From the NCBI RefSeq assembly GCF_003201355.1, contig NZ_QICL01000017.1, positions 1 through 64,000 on the forward strand: 64,000 nucleotides of DNA. Direction: 5' to 3'. Within the stretch, counting starts at the first letter, position 1. Every line of letters begins with the position of its first letter. The notes under the pieces are model-generated. The model was not told the DNA's origin, ran no database searches, and saw only the letters and a list, made by a program, of their open reading frames with translations. The DNA is from Indolivaga alginatilytica. GTDB lineage: Bacteria; Bacteroidota; Bacteroidia; Bacteroidales; Dysgonomonadaceae. Made by a program: the position numbers and the translations under genes. Shown one piece after another: positions 25,014-33,961 of this stretch.

Positions 25014-25348
25014 TGCGAATCAGTAGCGGAGTCATTTTATCTATCTATATAAGGGGCAGTTACCAAGTTAGGGTGCAGTAGGGGCTGACCTGCGTGTCTG
25101 TCCGATGGAAAAACCCAAGAACAGTAAACAGTAAAAAAGAACTCGAAAAAAAGTGTTACTTTTGTTACCTTTGTAACTTTTTAAATAGTGAGTCTTTGAT
25201 TTACAGTAAATTAGAAAAATACCAAAAGTGACACTTATCGGTCATTTAACGGTTACTTTTGTTACCTTAATTGTTTACTTTTTGTAACCTTTGACTACTT
25301 ACGATGTAACTTTTTACTCTTGATTGGCATAAATAATAATTGAAGATT
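25014..25348. repeat. repeat-rich spacer before aguB (copy 1 of a ~200 bp family)
   Basis: Two elements fill this non-coding stretch. At 25078-25103 GTAGGGGCTGACC and TGCGTGTCTGTCC form a short palindrome. From ~25121 to ~25310 lies an AT-rich block with the 34-base core 25151-25184 (AAGTGTTACTTTTGTTAC, then CTTTGTAACTTTTTAA), made of 9-base units of the form ACTTTTGTN; further ACTTTTGTTAC and CTTTTTGTAAC units follow. The block is matched at 62200-62400. No promoter or gene was recognised. Confidence 0.7.
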
Positions 25349-26224
25349 ATGAAAATAGGAATAGTACAACAATCGAATACTTCGGATATAGAAGTCAATA
25401 TAAATAAATTAAAGGCTAATATCAGAGAGCTTGCTTCACAGGGAGCCGAACTTATAGTATTACAAGAATTACATAACTCTCTTTATTTCTGCCAAACAGA
25501 AAACACGGATATTTTTGATCTGGCAGAAACGATTCCGGGTAAATCGACCGATCAGTTTGGCTTATTGGCTAAAGAATTAGGTGTTGTTCTGGTTCTTTCT
25601 CTGTTCGAGAAAAGAGCTCCCGGATTATATCACAATACGGCGGTAGTTATAGAAAAAGACGGTTCAATTGCTGGTAAATACCGTAAGATGCATATTCCGG
25701 ACGATCCGGCATATTATGAGAAATTTTATTTTACTCCCGGTGATTTAGGTTTTCAACCGATCGAAACCTCTTTGGGTAAGTTGGGTGTTCTTGTTTGCTG
25801 GGATCAATGGTATCCCGAAGCTGCACGCCTTATGGCTTTGGCAGGGGCGGATATTCTTATCTATCCTACGGCTATCGGTTGGGAGTCAACTGACTCTGAT
25901 GATGAAAAGAACAGACAAAGAGATGCATGGACAATTTCTCAGCGTGGGCATGCTGTTGCTAATGGATTACATGTAGTTTCGGTTAATAGAATCGGGCATG
26001 AGCCCGATCCGTCGAATCAGACAAATGGAATCCAATTTTGGGGAAGCAGTTTTGTTGCAGGCCCTCAGGGTGAAATTCTGTGGACGGGATCGGATGATAG
26101 GGAGGAGAATCAATTAATAGAAATAGATATAAAAAAATCGGAGAATGTTCGTCGTATTTGGCCATTCTTTAGAGATCGCCGTATAGATGCCTTTTCGGAG
26201 ATTACAAAGAGGTTTATTGATTAA
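25349..26224 (+). CDS. aguB: N-carbamoylputrescine amidohydrolase
   Basis: 291 residues from the ATG at 25349; an in-frame TTG three codons upstream is not needed. AguB hydrolyses N-carbamoylputrescine to putrescine, CO2 and ammonia, completing the agmatine route begun by aguA. It belongs to the carbon-nitrogen hydrolase (nitrilase) superfamily, with the catalytic triad visible as Glu 40 (VLQELHN), Lys 113 (KYRKMHIPDDP) and Cys 150 (LVCWDQWYPEAARL). YPTAIGWE and GSSFVAGPQGE are also typical. The block of repeats upstream separates it from the serine hydrolase gene. Confidence 0.95.
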   Translation: MKIGIVQQSNTSDIEVNINKLKANIRELASQGAELIVLQELHNSLYFCQTENTDIFDLAETIPGKSTDQFGLLAKELGVVLVLSLFEKRAPGLYHNTAVVIEKDGSIAGKYRKMHIPDDPAYYEKFYFTPGDLGFQPIETSLGKLGVLVCWDQWYPEAARLMALAGADILIYPTAIGWESTDSDDEKNRQRDAWTISQRGHAVANGLHVVSVNRIGHEPDPSNQTNGIQFWGSSFVAGPQGEILWTGSDDREENQLIEIDIKKSENVRRIWPFFRDRRIDAFSEITKRFID

Positions 26225-26247
26225 ATATTGTGATCGATACAATATTT
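26223..26247. promoter_or_regulatory. 9-bp dyad before the polysaccharide genes
   Basis: AAATATTGT and ACAATATTT flank a 7-base spacer that itself contains ATCGAT. The dyad begins in the aguB stop codon and lies 126 bases before the next gene. It could be an operator or a weak terminator; no T-run follows. Confidence 0.4.
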
Positions 26248-26372
26248 GTAAAGTCTCTGCGTTTTTCACTAAGCGAGTGATCTTTTCACTTGATTAAGAT
26301 TTTGCTGTTCTATTTAATCCTTCAAAAATTAAGGAATGAATAGATAGAGTTCTTATCTATCAAAAAACAAAA

Positions 26373-27311
26373 ATGAAAAAAACAATTTTACTGACAGGAG
26401 CATATGGTTTTGTTGGTTCTAATCTTGCGAATTATTTAAAATCAGAATATACAATCTGGGCGTTGGATATTAAGGAGTTTAAAGTTGGGCTATATGATAA
26501 ATATTTTTCATGGACAGATTTTAGTTCTATCCCTTTCGATGAAATCGACACGGTAATTCATCTTGCAGGCAAAGCACACGATACAAAAGGAAAAAGTCAA
26601 GCTAATGAATACTTTGAAATAAATACAGGCTTAACTCAAAAAATATACGATCGATTTTTATCATCCCAAGCTAAAAGATTTATATTTTTTAGCTCAGTGA
26701 AAGCTGCAGCTGATTCAGTGGAAGAAGGTTTTTTGACTGAAGAAATTATACCTAATCCTAAGGGGGCGTATGGCGAAAGTAAAATCAAAGCAGAAGATTA
26801 TATTCTTAGTCAAAACTCCGGTAATAAGAAATATTATATTTTACGTCCGTGCATGATACATGGTCCGGGTAATAAGGGTAATTTAAATCTGCTATATACA
26901 TTTATTCAGAAAGGCATACCTTATCCGTTAGGAGCATTTGATAATAAACGATCATTCACATCTATTGACAATCTAAGTTATATTATCGAAAAGATTGTTT
27001 CATTAGATATTGATAAAGGAATATATAATATAGCAGATGATGTACCATTGTCTACTAATGAATTAATACGTATTATTTGCAAAGGGGTGAATCAAAAGCC
27101 TAAAATCTGGAAGTTTCCGGTGCCTTTAGTTACTTGGGGAGCTAAAGTAGGTGATTTGCTGCATCTTCCTTTAAATACCTTTAGATTGAACAAACTAACT
27201 GAAAATTACCTTGTTAGTAATGAAAAAATAAAACGAGCCATAGGTGTCGATACGCTTCCTGTTTCATCTGCTGACGGCCTTGAAAAAACAATAAAGTCTT
27301 TTAATGAATAA
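26373..27311 (+). CDS. NAD-dependent nucleotide-sugar epimerase/dehydratase
   Basis: 312 residues, extended SDR family. The N-terminus has the dinucleotide-binding TGAYGFVGSNL (GxxGxxG) and the catalytic pair appears as YGESKIKAE (Tyr-x3-Lys) after FFSSVKAAADS. RPCMIHGPGNKGNL is the usual substrate-domain segment. Relatives next to WecA/WbpL-type transferases often epimerise UDP-HexNAc sugars (WbpK/GalE-like), so it may supply or modify the first sugar of a lipid-linked glycan. It starts a four-gene plus-strand set and ends three bases before the next start. Confidence 0.85.
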   Translation: MKKTILLTGAYGFVGSNLANYLKSEYTIWALDIKEFKVGLYDKYFSWTDFSSIPFDEIDTVIHLAGKAHDTKGKSQANEYFEINTGLTQKIYDRFLSSQAKRFIFFSSVKAAADSVEEGFLTEEIIPNPKGAYGESKIKAEDYILSQNSGNKKYYILRPCMIHGPGNKGNLNLLYTFIQKGIPYPLGAFDNKRSFTSIDNLSYIIEKIVSLDIDKGIYNIADDVPLSTNELIRIICKGVNQKPKIWKFPVPLVTWGAKVGDLLHLPLNTFRLNKLTENYLVSNEKIKRAIGVDTLPVSSADGLEKTIKSFNE

Positions 27312-27314
27312 AAT

Positions 27315-28283
27315 ATGCTTTATCTACTGATTACTTGTATACTGGCAATCTTAATGGTTGTTTACTTCAAAATTGCAGAAAGGTATAATATTGTCGATAA
27401 ACCAAATGAAAGAAGCTCCCACAAGGAGGTGACTTTAAGAGGAGGAGGTATTATATTCTGGTTTTCGGCTTTACTGTATTTCACTCAACACGCCTCTGAA
27501 AATTATTTATTTTTCATAGGAATCACTATTGTTAGTTTAGTTAGTTTTTGGGACGATATTCAGAGTTTGTCTAATAAAGTTAGAATTTTAGCACACTTTT
27601 TAGCAATATCTCTGATTTTCTGGAATGTTGATCTTTTCAGCCTTTTGCCTTGGTGGGCAATCGCAGTCTCCTATATTGTAGCCATAGGTATTATAAACGC
27701 ATATAATTTTATGGATGGAATTAATGGTATAACAGGACTCTATACCTTGATTGTGATGGGTTCTGTATTATATGTAGACTGTTTTATTGTCAGTTTTATG
27801 GATAAAGATTTTATAATCTATGGAATGTTGGCAAGTATCGTTTTTCTGTTTTTTAATTACAGAAAAAAAGCCAAATGTTTTGCGGGTGACGTAGGCAGTA
27901 TTGCTATTGCTTATTGGGTTATATATCTATTAGTAGCCTTAATGATATCTACCGATTCTTTAATCTGGATTTTATTTTTGGCAATATACGGAGTAGACGC
28001 AATATGTACAATTCTTCACCGTTTATATTTAAGACAGAATATATTTAAACCACATAGATTACATTTCTATCAGATTATGAGTAATGAGTATAAAATAGAT
28101 CACCGGATAGTTGCTCTTGGCTATGCAATTGTGCAGATGATAATCTCATTTGTAGTTATTATCAGTTATAATAAGCTGGATAGTTATCTTATTATACTAG
28201 TTGTTTTATGTCCTCTGATTTTAATTTATTTATTGAAATTTAAACTTATAGCTTTACAAAAGAATGAAAGCGCAACTAATTGA
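27315..28283 (+). CDS. polyprenyl-phosphate N-acetylhexosamine-1-phosphate transferase (WecA/WbpL-like)
   Basis: 322 residues with ~10 membrane helices. The MraY/WecA family motifs are intact: KPNERSSHKEVTLRGGG at the N-terminus, FWDDIQSLSNKVR (the DD magnesium site), NAYNFMDGINGITG, CFAGDVGS and the HRLHFYQ loop. The enzyme transfers a sugar-1-phosphate from a UDP-sugar to undecaprenyl phosphate and so starts O-antigen or capsule synthesis on the inner membrane. It overlaps the next gene by 20 bases. Confidence 0.92.
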   Translation: MLYLLITCILAILMVVYFKIAERYNIVDKPNERSSHKEVTLRGGGIIFWFSALLYFTQHASENYLFFIGITIVSLVSFWDDIQSLSNKVRILAHFLAISLIFWNVDLFSLLPWWAIAVSYIVAIGIINAYNFMDGINGITGLYTLIVMGSVLYVDCFIVSFMDKDFIIYGMLASIVFLFFNYRKKAKCFAGDVGSIAIAYWVIYLLVALMISTDSLIWILFLAIYGVDAICTILHRLYLRQNIFKPHRLHFYQIMSNEYKIDHRIVALGYAIVQMIISFVVIISYNKLDSYLIILVVLCPLILIYLLKFKLIALQKNESATN

Positions 28284-28686
28284 AGGAGGATCTTTTCAGG
28301 ATTCCAGAGGAAGCATATCATTTGTGAATGATTTTTGCTTTAAAGATATTGTGAGATTTTATATTCTGGAAAATTCGGAAGAGAATAAGATAAGAGCGTG
28401 GCAGGGACATAAGTTAGATTGTAAAAATTTTTATTGTCTTGTTGGTTCTTTTCGCGTATCGTATGTGAAAATTGATAATTGGGATAAACCTTCCAAGGCA
28501 TTAAAAGTTGAAAGTGTAATTCTTCGTGCAAGTAAAAGTCAAATATTGTCTATCCCTGCAGGTTATGCCAATGCTATTGAATCTTTAGAAGCCAATTCGA
28601 AATTAATATCTTTTTCTACATTGCCATTAGATGAAGTTAAAGATGACGATGTCAGGTACAATAAAGATATGTGGTTACTTCAATAA
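28264..28686 (+). CDS. cupin-type sugar 3,4-ketoisomerase (FdtA/WxcM-like)
   Basis: 140 residues, a single small cupin. GGSFQDSRGSISFVNDF and YILENSEENKIRAWQGHKLDCKNFYCL are typical of the FdtA/WxcM ketoisomerase group, which converts dTDP-4-keto-6-deoxyglucose to a 3-keto isomer on the way to 3-amino sugars. The histidine in WQGHK matches the active-site region. No aminotransferase gene is adjacent, so the pathway is not complete here and a dTDP-sugar epimerase role is possible. Its start lies inside the end of the transferase gene, implying coupled translation. Confidence 0.75.
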   Translation: MKAQLIEGGSFQDSRGSISFVNDFCFKDIVRFYILENSEENKIRAWQGHKLDCKNFYCLVGSFRVSYVKIDNWDKPSKALKVESVILRASKSQILSIPAGYANAIESLEANSKLISFSTLPLDEVKDDDVRYNKDMWLLQ

Positions 28687-28753
28687 TTAAAAGGTAAATA
28701 CTTTGTTTAGTTAGAAGTCGAAAATCTCAAGTCATGTTTAAAATCACAGAAAA

Positions 28754-30661
28754 ATGATACACGAAATATTTAATGCTTTTTTAAAGAAAAATTTCCTAAG
28801 TAGATGGGTTATTTTGCTAATAGATTTATTTATTATTCTAGGAGTATCTATCCTGTCGTATACTATTGTAAATCAGGTGTATCACAGCTTGTCTGTTGTT
28901 CTTCCCGATTTTAATGAATTTATCTGTATCTCGGTTGTGGCAAACTTATGTGCATTTTTGGTATTTAAAACATATCATGGTATTGTACGTTATTCTACAT
29001 TTTATGAGATTCAACGTATTTTTATATCTCTATTAGTTTCCCATGTAATTATATTTCTTCTGATCCACTTTCCTCTTAATTTTTCAGGGAGTATTACAAT
29101 TGCTTATTGTTTTATATCGCTGTTATTTTCTATAATCGGATTACTTGGGTTTCGCTTATTTATCGTATTTGCCTATCAAAGCTTTCTGTTCAGGAAAAAT
29201 AAGGATAAAAAAATATCAGTCTATATATACGGGACATCGCCCGAAAGTGTTTCTTTACAGCAATCAATTTCTATGTATAGAAATAAATACCACATAAAAG
29301 GTTTTATTTCATTGGATAAGGGTAATACTTCGAAACGTATTGCTAACTATCCTATTTTATGCGTTGAACGTGATCAGCTGGATGATTTAAAGAAAGAGGG
29401 GGTTCGAGCGATTCTGTTCCCCAATGATGAATATTTTAAAAATGATAAGAAGTTATTAGACAGGCTTCTGAGTTTAAAAATTAAGACCTTTGTTGTTCCT
29501 CAGCTTAAGGATGCTAATGAGCCTATACACGAACGTATACGTTCTGTTCAAATAGAGGACTTATTGGGTCGTCCTGAAATAGAAGTGAGTTTTGGTATTA
29601 TTGAGAAAAATGTCAAAGGAAAAACCGTTTTAGTGACGGGGGCTGCAGGGTCTATTGGTAGTGAAATTGTTCGACAATTAGGACACTTTGCTCCGAAGTT
29701 AATTGTTTGTGTAGATCAAGCCGAAACTCCGTTGAATGAGTTGGAGTTGGAATTAAGAGAAAATTTCAAAGGTTTAAATTTTGTGACCTCTATAAGGGAT
29801 GTACGTAATAAAACTAATATAGCCAAGGTCTTTAATGAGTTTAAACCTAATGTTGTATATCATGCAGCGGCATACAAGCATGTCCCTATGATGGAAAAAG
29901 ATCCTTGTGAGGCGATTACAACAAATGTGCAGGGAACAAAGATATTGGTTGATCTTTCGATTGAGTATTCTGTAGGCATGTTCGTTATGATCTCTACAGA
30001 TAAAGCTGTAAATCCAACGAATATTATGGGTACATCAAAGAGAATTGCAGAAATTTATGTACAAAGCTGTGCTATGAATCCATCTATTAATAAATCGAAT
30101 ACTAAATTTGTGACTACGCGTTTTGGGAATGTCTTAGGTAGTAACGGATCAGTTATACCTAGATTTAGAAAGCAAATAGAAGGAGGAGGACCTATTACAG
30201 TAACAGACGCTAATATTACACGTTACTTCATGACTATTCCCGAAGCTTGCCGTTTGGTACTTGAGGCGTCGGTAATAGGAAAGTCGGGTCATATATATGT
30301 TTTTGATATGGGTGAACCAGTTAAGATATTGGATCTGGCTACAAGAATGATCGAATTGGCGGGTTTAGTTCCTCATCGAGACATTAAAATTGCATTTTCG
30401 GGACTACGCCCCGGTGAAAAGCTCTATGAAGAATTATTAAATGACTCGGAAATAACTCAACCGACCACACATGAAAAAGTGATGATCGCTAAAGTCAGAG
30501 AGTATGACATTGAAGAAGTAGCTCCTCAGATTGAAGAGATAATCCATAAAGCGAAAAACGGTGACAAAAATAGGATGGTGATTTTGATGAAGGACCTGGT
30601 TCCCGAATTTATTAGTAAAAATTCTGAATTTGAACACTTTGATAAGCAAAAAGTAGAATGA
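28754..30661 (+). CDS. CapD/WbpM/FlaA1-like nucleotide-sugar 4,6-dehydratase
   Basis: 635 residues. Four N-terminal membrane helices (about 20-145) are followed by a CoA-binding-like domain and, from about residue 285, an SDR dehydratase domain with VTGAAGSIGSEIVRQL, YHAAAYKHVPMME and ISTDKAVNPTNIMGTSKR. The Met-x3-Lys in place of Tyr-x3-Lys is characteristic of the WbpM/FlaA1 group. These enzymes convert UDP-GlcNAc to a 4-keto-6-deoxy sugar, an early step toward QuiNAc, FucNAc or bacillosamine. Together with the three upstream genes it can make and load the first sugar of a surface glycan, but no glycosyltransferases follow. Confidence 0.92.
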   Translation: MIHEIFNAFLKKNFLSRWVILLIDLFIILGVSILSYTIVNQVYHSLSVVLPDFNEFICISVVANLCAFLVFKTYHGIVRYSTFYEIQRIFISLLVSHVIIFLLIHFPLNFSGSITIAYCFISLLFSIIGLLGFRLFIVFAYQSFLFRKNKDKKISVYIYGTSPESVSLQQSISMYRNKYHIKGFISLDKGNTSKRIANYPILCVERDQLDDLKKEGVRAILFPNDEYFKNDKKLLDRLLSLKIKTFVVPQLKDANEPIHERIRSVQIEDLLGRPEIEVSFGIIEKNVKGKTVLVTGAAGSIGSEIVRQLGHFAPKLIVCVDQAETPLNELELELRENFKGLNFVTSIRDVRNKTNIAKVFNEFKPNVVYHAAAYKHVPMMEKDPCEAITTNVQGTKILVDLSIEYSVGMFVMISTDKAVNPTNIMGTSKRIAEIYVQSCAMNPSINKSNTKFVTTRFGNVLGSNGSVIPRFRKQIEGGGPITVTDANITRYFMTIPEACRLVLEASVIGKSGHIYVFDMGEPVKILDLATRMIELAGLVPHRDIKIAFSGLRPGEKLYEELLNDSEITQPTTHEKVMIAKVREYDIEEVAPQIEEIIHKAKNGDKNRMVILMKDLVPEFISKNSEFEHFDKQKVE

Positions 30662-30664
30662 AAA

Positions 30665-30712
30665 TTTAAAACAAAGGAGGCATACTATATAGTATGACTC
30701 CTTTGTTTTAAA
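30665..30712. terminator. bidirectional terminator between CapD-like gene and comF
   Basis: A 48-base near-perfect palindrome: TTTAAAACAAAGGAGGCATA and its complement arm, with one mismatch. It ends both convergent transcripts and contains the comF stop codon. Confidence 0.85.
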
Positions 30713-31400
30713 CAGCAAATCCTACGGTAAATATACTGATTCTTGCCTCCGGGCATGATACGATGAGTTTAGCACAGGCCTCGAGTGTAGACCCTGTTGT
30801 CACTACATCATCAATAAGCAGGATATGCTTGTCCTTAAACTGATTTTTATCTTTTATACCAAATATACCTTCTGTGTTTTTCCATCGTTCAAATCTGGAG
30901 TTTTTTGTTTGAGACGGATTGTCTATAATGCGGATTAAATTCTCTGCATTTACAGGTATGTTTATCTTACTCGATATTCCGTTTGCAAGCATCATAGCTT
31001 GGTTATAGCCTCTGCTTTTTAATCTGTTCCTGTGCAAAGGGATGGGTACAATAAAATCGACATCATCGAAATAATTGCTTTTTGCAATTTCCTTACCACA
31101 TATCTCTCCTATATAAATAGCCAACCGGGAATTGTTTTTGTATTTGATTTCGTGGATAATCTTTTGAATACTTCCTCCTTTTACAAAATAAGCAAATGAG
31201 GCTATACGGACAAAAGGGAACCGTCCGGCAAAAAACACCTCTAATTTGTTATCCGGATTTGCGAGGTGATTGGTTTTGGGTAGTTTGTATAGGCAATTCA
31301 GGCAGATAAATTTTTCACTATTGACGAGTCTTTCCCCACAACAGACACATAGCCGTGGGAAAAAAAGTTCAAAGAAATGATTCAAAATAGTCTTCACCAT
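30708..31400 (-). CDS. comF: ComF family phosphoribosyltransferase-like protein
   Basis: 230 residues. N-terminal cysteines CVCCGERL and CLNCL form the zinc finger of ComF/GntX proteins; the C-terminal half is a PRTase fold with VDFIVPIPLHRNRLKSRGYNQAMML and the PRPP loop ILLIDDVVTTGST. In naturally competent bacteria ComF helps move imported single-stranded DNA. The start overlaps recX by 32 bases, so comF is the distal gene of prmC-recX-comF. Competence is not proved by this gene alone. Confidence 0.9.
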   Translation of the reverse strand: MVKTILNHFFELFFPRLCVCCGERLVNSEKFICLNCLYKLPKTNHLANPDNKLEVFFAGRFPFVRIASFAYFVKGGSIQKIIHEIKYKNNSRLAIYIGEICGKEIAKSNYFDDVDFIVPIPLHRNRLKSRGYNQAMMLANGISSKINIPVNAENLIRIIDNPSQTKNSRFERWKNTEGIFGIKDKNQFKDKHILLIDDVVTTGSTLEACAKLIVSCPEARISIFTVGFAV

Positions 31401-31863
31401 CAGTATCCAGTATTTTTGATAAACACTTCTTTATTTGATCAAAAGAATAACCTCTTCCCATTCCGAAACGAACAAGCTTAGTCCACTTTTCATAATCGTT
31501 AGAGGCTTTCACGCTTTTGGCTTTATTAATAAGTATTTTCATGAGAGGAGCTTCAAAATCGGCTCCTTCTATTTCTTCGAAGCAGGAGTTAATTGTAGAC
31601 TCGGAGATTTGCTTTTTTTTCAGTTCAAATACAATCTTTACTTTACCCCATTTATTGAATTGTATTTTATCTTTTATAAAACTCCTGCAATAACGCTCTT
31701 CATTCAGAAAGTTTTCTTTTTTTAAGCGGGCAATGATTCTTTCGGTACTTTCATTCTCTAATTCCCATCCTTGGAGTTTCTTGCGTACATCAGATTCCGC
31801 TCTTTCGGCTTTGGAGCAGTACGCAGCGATTTTAGGTAAAGCCTGAGTCTCGGAGTATCTCAT
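31369..31863 (-). CDS. recX: RecX family regulatory protein
   Basis: 164 residues. RecX is a small helical protein that binds and inhibits RecA filaments. Typical features: an N-terminal Cys-containing helix followed by RKKLQGWELENESTERIIARL, FLNEERYCRSFIKDKIQFNKWGKVKIVFELKKK, and a C-terminal three-helix repeat with GYSFDQIKKCL. It overlaps prmC by four bases and comF by 32, and no recA gene is in the window. Confidence 0.9.
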   Translation of the reverse strand: MRYSETQALPKIAAYCSKAERAESDVRKKLQGWELENESTERIIARLKKENFLNEERYCRSFIKDKIQFNKWGKVKIVFELKKKQISESTINSCFEEIEGADFEAPLMKILINKAKSVKASNDYEKWTKLVRFGMGRGYSFDQIKKCLSKILDTDGEDYFESFL

Positions 31864-32708
31864 CGTGATTTGTAATATTCGGCTCTTACCATTCGGTCAT
31901 TACCTGAAATGTCTTTGATCAATTGAATGGTAGAAAAATTCTTGTCTTTAAGCATTTTGATTGTTTCCTGCCCTTTCATTCTGTTGATCTCGAAATACAG
32001 TTTCCCTCCATTCGTGAGTAGCTGTGTAGCAACATCTGCTATTCTCTCGTAAAACAACAAAGGATTGCTGTCTGCTACAAAAAGAGCTGTGTGAGGTTCA
32101 TACTCCAATACATTTGTGTGCATCTGAGATTTTTCAGAATCCAAAACATAAGGCGGATTGCTTACAATTATATCAAATCTTTGTTCTGTCGGATAGTCTG
32201 AGAGTATATCTACCTGACTAAAGGCAACATCAACCGAATTGTTTTTACTGTTACGATTGGCGACCTCCAGTGCTTCGTTCGAAATATCCCAGCCTTCCAC
32301 AGTACTTTGAGGTATGTATTTTTTTAGAGAGATGGCGATGCACCCGCTTCCTGTTCCTATATCTAAGATCCGAATATCCTCTCTTTTGTTTTCATTGATG
32401 ATAAGTTCAACAAGCTCTTCTGTTTCGGGTCGTGGAATAAGGACGTTTTTATTTACCGAATAAGGAAGTCCATAGAACTCGGTTTCTCCTAATATATATT
32501 GTATGGGTTCGAATTTTTGCAGGCGTTCTATAATCTTGTCTATTTTTAGAAGCTCCTCTCCTGTTATTTTCTTACTTTTGTCAGATAAAAAAGCCGGGAT
32601 CGACGATTGGGTGACATTCTCGATCAATAATCGGGTAAGTCCCGATATTTCAGTGTCAGGATAAAAATCGGACAATGATTTTCGGATATTTTGGATTATA
32701 TCTTGCAT
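31860..32708 (-). CDS. prmC: peptide chain release factor glutamine methyltransferase
   Basis: 282 residues. PrmC (HemK) methylates the glutamine of the GGQ motif in release factors RF1 and RF2. The N-terminal helical domain is followed by a Rossmann methyltransferase with LIPRPETEELVELI, ILDIGTGSGCIAISL (SAM-binding) and the substrate-glutamine pocket IIVSNPPYVL. It is the first gene of prmC-recX-comF and is divergent from ribD. Confidence 0.96.
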   Translation of the reverse strand: MQDIIQNIRKSLSDFYPDTEISGLTRLLIENVTQSSIPAFLSDKSKKITGEELLKIDKIIERLQKFEPIQYILGETEFYGLPYSVNKNVLIPRPETEELVELIINENKREDIRILDIGTGSGCIAISLKKYIPQSTVEGWDISNEALEVANRNSKNNSVDVAFSQVDILSDYPTEQRFDIIVSNPPYVLDSEKSQMHTNVLEYEPHTALFVADSNPLLFYERIADVATQLLTNGGKLYFEINRMKGQETIKMLKDKNFSTIQLIKDISGNDRMVRAEYYKSR

Positions 32709-32815
32709 AAAGGCAAAATTAAATATTTTTATTAAGTAAACAAGCGGAAGAGTTACGAGTCACGAATGTAGCAAAGCAGGTAAAACCTGTTTACTGATAA
32801 TTGATAATTGAGAAG

Positions 32816-33883
32816 ATGCTTACAGACAACAAATATATGAAACGATGCTTGCAGTTGGCTGCCTGCGGAAAGGGCTATGTTGCCCCTAATCCGATGGTTG
32901 GTGCTGTCGTTGTGCATAATGGCAAAATAATAGGAGAAGGCTATCATCGGCAATATGGAAAGGCGCATGCTGAAGTGAATGCCATAAATGCGGTTTCGGA
33001 TAAAAGCTTATTAAAAGAATCGACCATCTATGTGTCTTTAGAGCCCTGCTCGCATTACGGAAAAACTCCTCCCTGCTCGCAGTTAATTATAGATTCGGGT
33101 ATTCCACGAGTAGTTATTGCAACTCTTGACCCATATCATAAAGTGTCGGGTAGGGGGGTGAATATGCTTAAAGAGGCAGGTGTCGATGTTGTAACAGGTA
33201 TTCTCGAAAAAGAGGCTCAGTATTTAAATAAGGAATTTTTTGTTTCACAAACTCAACACCGACCTTATATCTACTTAAAATGGGCACAAACGAAAGATGG
33301 TTTTATTGATAAAAAAAGAAAGGATGGGGAAGCGGTAGAACCCACTCCTATATCCAATAATTTAACAAAAACGCTGGTGCATAAATTGCGATCAGAGGTT
33401 TCGGCTATTATGATTGCAACGAATACGGCAGTAAACGATAATCCTTCACTGACAACCCGTTTGTGGTTTGGTAAAAATCCTGAACGGATTATTTTGGATA
33501 GAACAAGACGAATTCCTGAAAATTACCATCTTTTTGATAACACCGTAAATACAATAATCTTTACAGAAAAAGTGGAAAAAGAGGTCGTAAATGATAAAGT
33601 AAATTTTGTTCCTCTTCAATTCAATCAAGAGATAATTCCATTAGTTTTAAAAGAGTTAAATAAAAGAAAAATAGACTCTTTACTTGTTGAAGGAGGAGCC
33701 GCTCTATTGCAGGGCTTTATTGATAGGGGGGCTTGGGATGAGGCTTACATAGAAGTTGCCGATAAACGCTTTACAGAAGGAACAAGAGCACCTGATATAC
33801 ATGGTGAAATAGTGGATGATCGGAAAATCATAGACTCTCATGCTATACATTTGGTGAACAACCGTAATTATAAAATATTATAA
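32816..33883 (+). CDS. ribD: riboflavin biosynthesis deaminase/reductase RibD
   Basis: 355 residues from the ATG at 32816; a TTG five codons earlier is not preferred. RibD deaminates diaminohydroxyphosphoribosylaminopyrimidine and then reduces the ribose in riboflavin synthesis. The N-terminal deaminase domain has zinc ligands in HAEVNAI and PCSHYGKTPPC; the C-terminal reductase domain shows IMIATNTAVNDNPSLTTRLW and LLVEGGAALLQGF. No other rib genes are nearby. The spacer before it contains TGATAAT/TGATAATTGAG-type short repeats. Confidence 0.96.
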   Translation: MLTDNKYMKRCLQLAACGKGYVAPNPMVGAVVVHNGKIIGEGYHRQYGKAHAEVNAINAVSDKSLLKESTIYVSLEPCSHYGKTPPCSQLIIDSGIPRVVIATLDPYHKVSGRGVNMLKEAGVDVVTGILEKEAQYLNKEFFVSQTQHRPYIYLKWAQTKDGFIDKKRKDGEAVEPTPISNNLTKTLVHKLRSEVSAIMIATNTAVNDNPSLTTRLWFGKNPERIILDRTRRIPENYHLFDNTVNTIIFTEKVEKEVVNDKVNFVPLQFNQEIIPLVLKELNKRKIDSLLVEGGAALLQGFIDRGAWDEAYIEVADKRFTEGTRAPDIHGEIVDDRKIIDSHAIHLVNNRNYKIL

Positions 33884-33895
33884 ATATTAGCATTC

Positions 33896-33928
33896 TTCGA
33901 GTTTTAGTGGAAAATCTTTCTATTTTTG
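33896..33928 (+). promoter_or_regulatory. probable promoter before the DUF6242-like gene
   Basis: TATTTTTG at 33921-33928 matches TAnnTTTG, and TTCG at 33896-33899 sits 21 bases upstream in place of TTTG. A start near 33935 would give a leader of about 27 bases. Confidence 0.5.
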
Positions 33929-33961
33929 CACACTGATACAGTATAAAACCGTATAAACAAA

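Noticed and set aside
25014-25348. CRISPR-like array in the aguB spacer
   Set aside because: Unit length is only 9 bases with no spacers of constant size and no cas genes; it is a short-unit repeat block.
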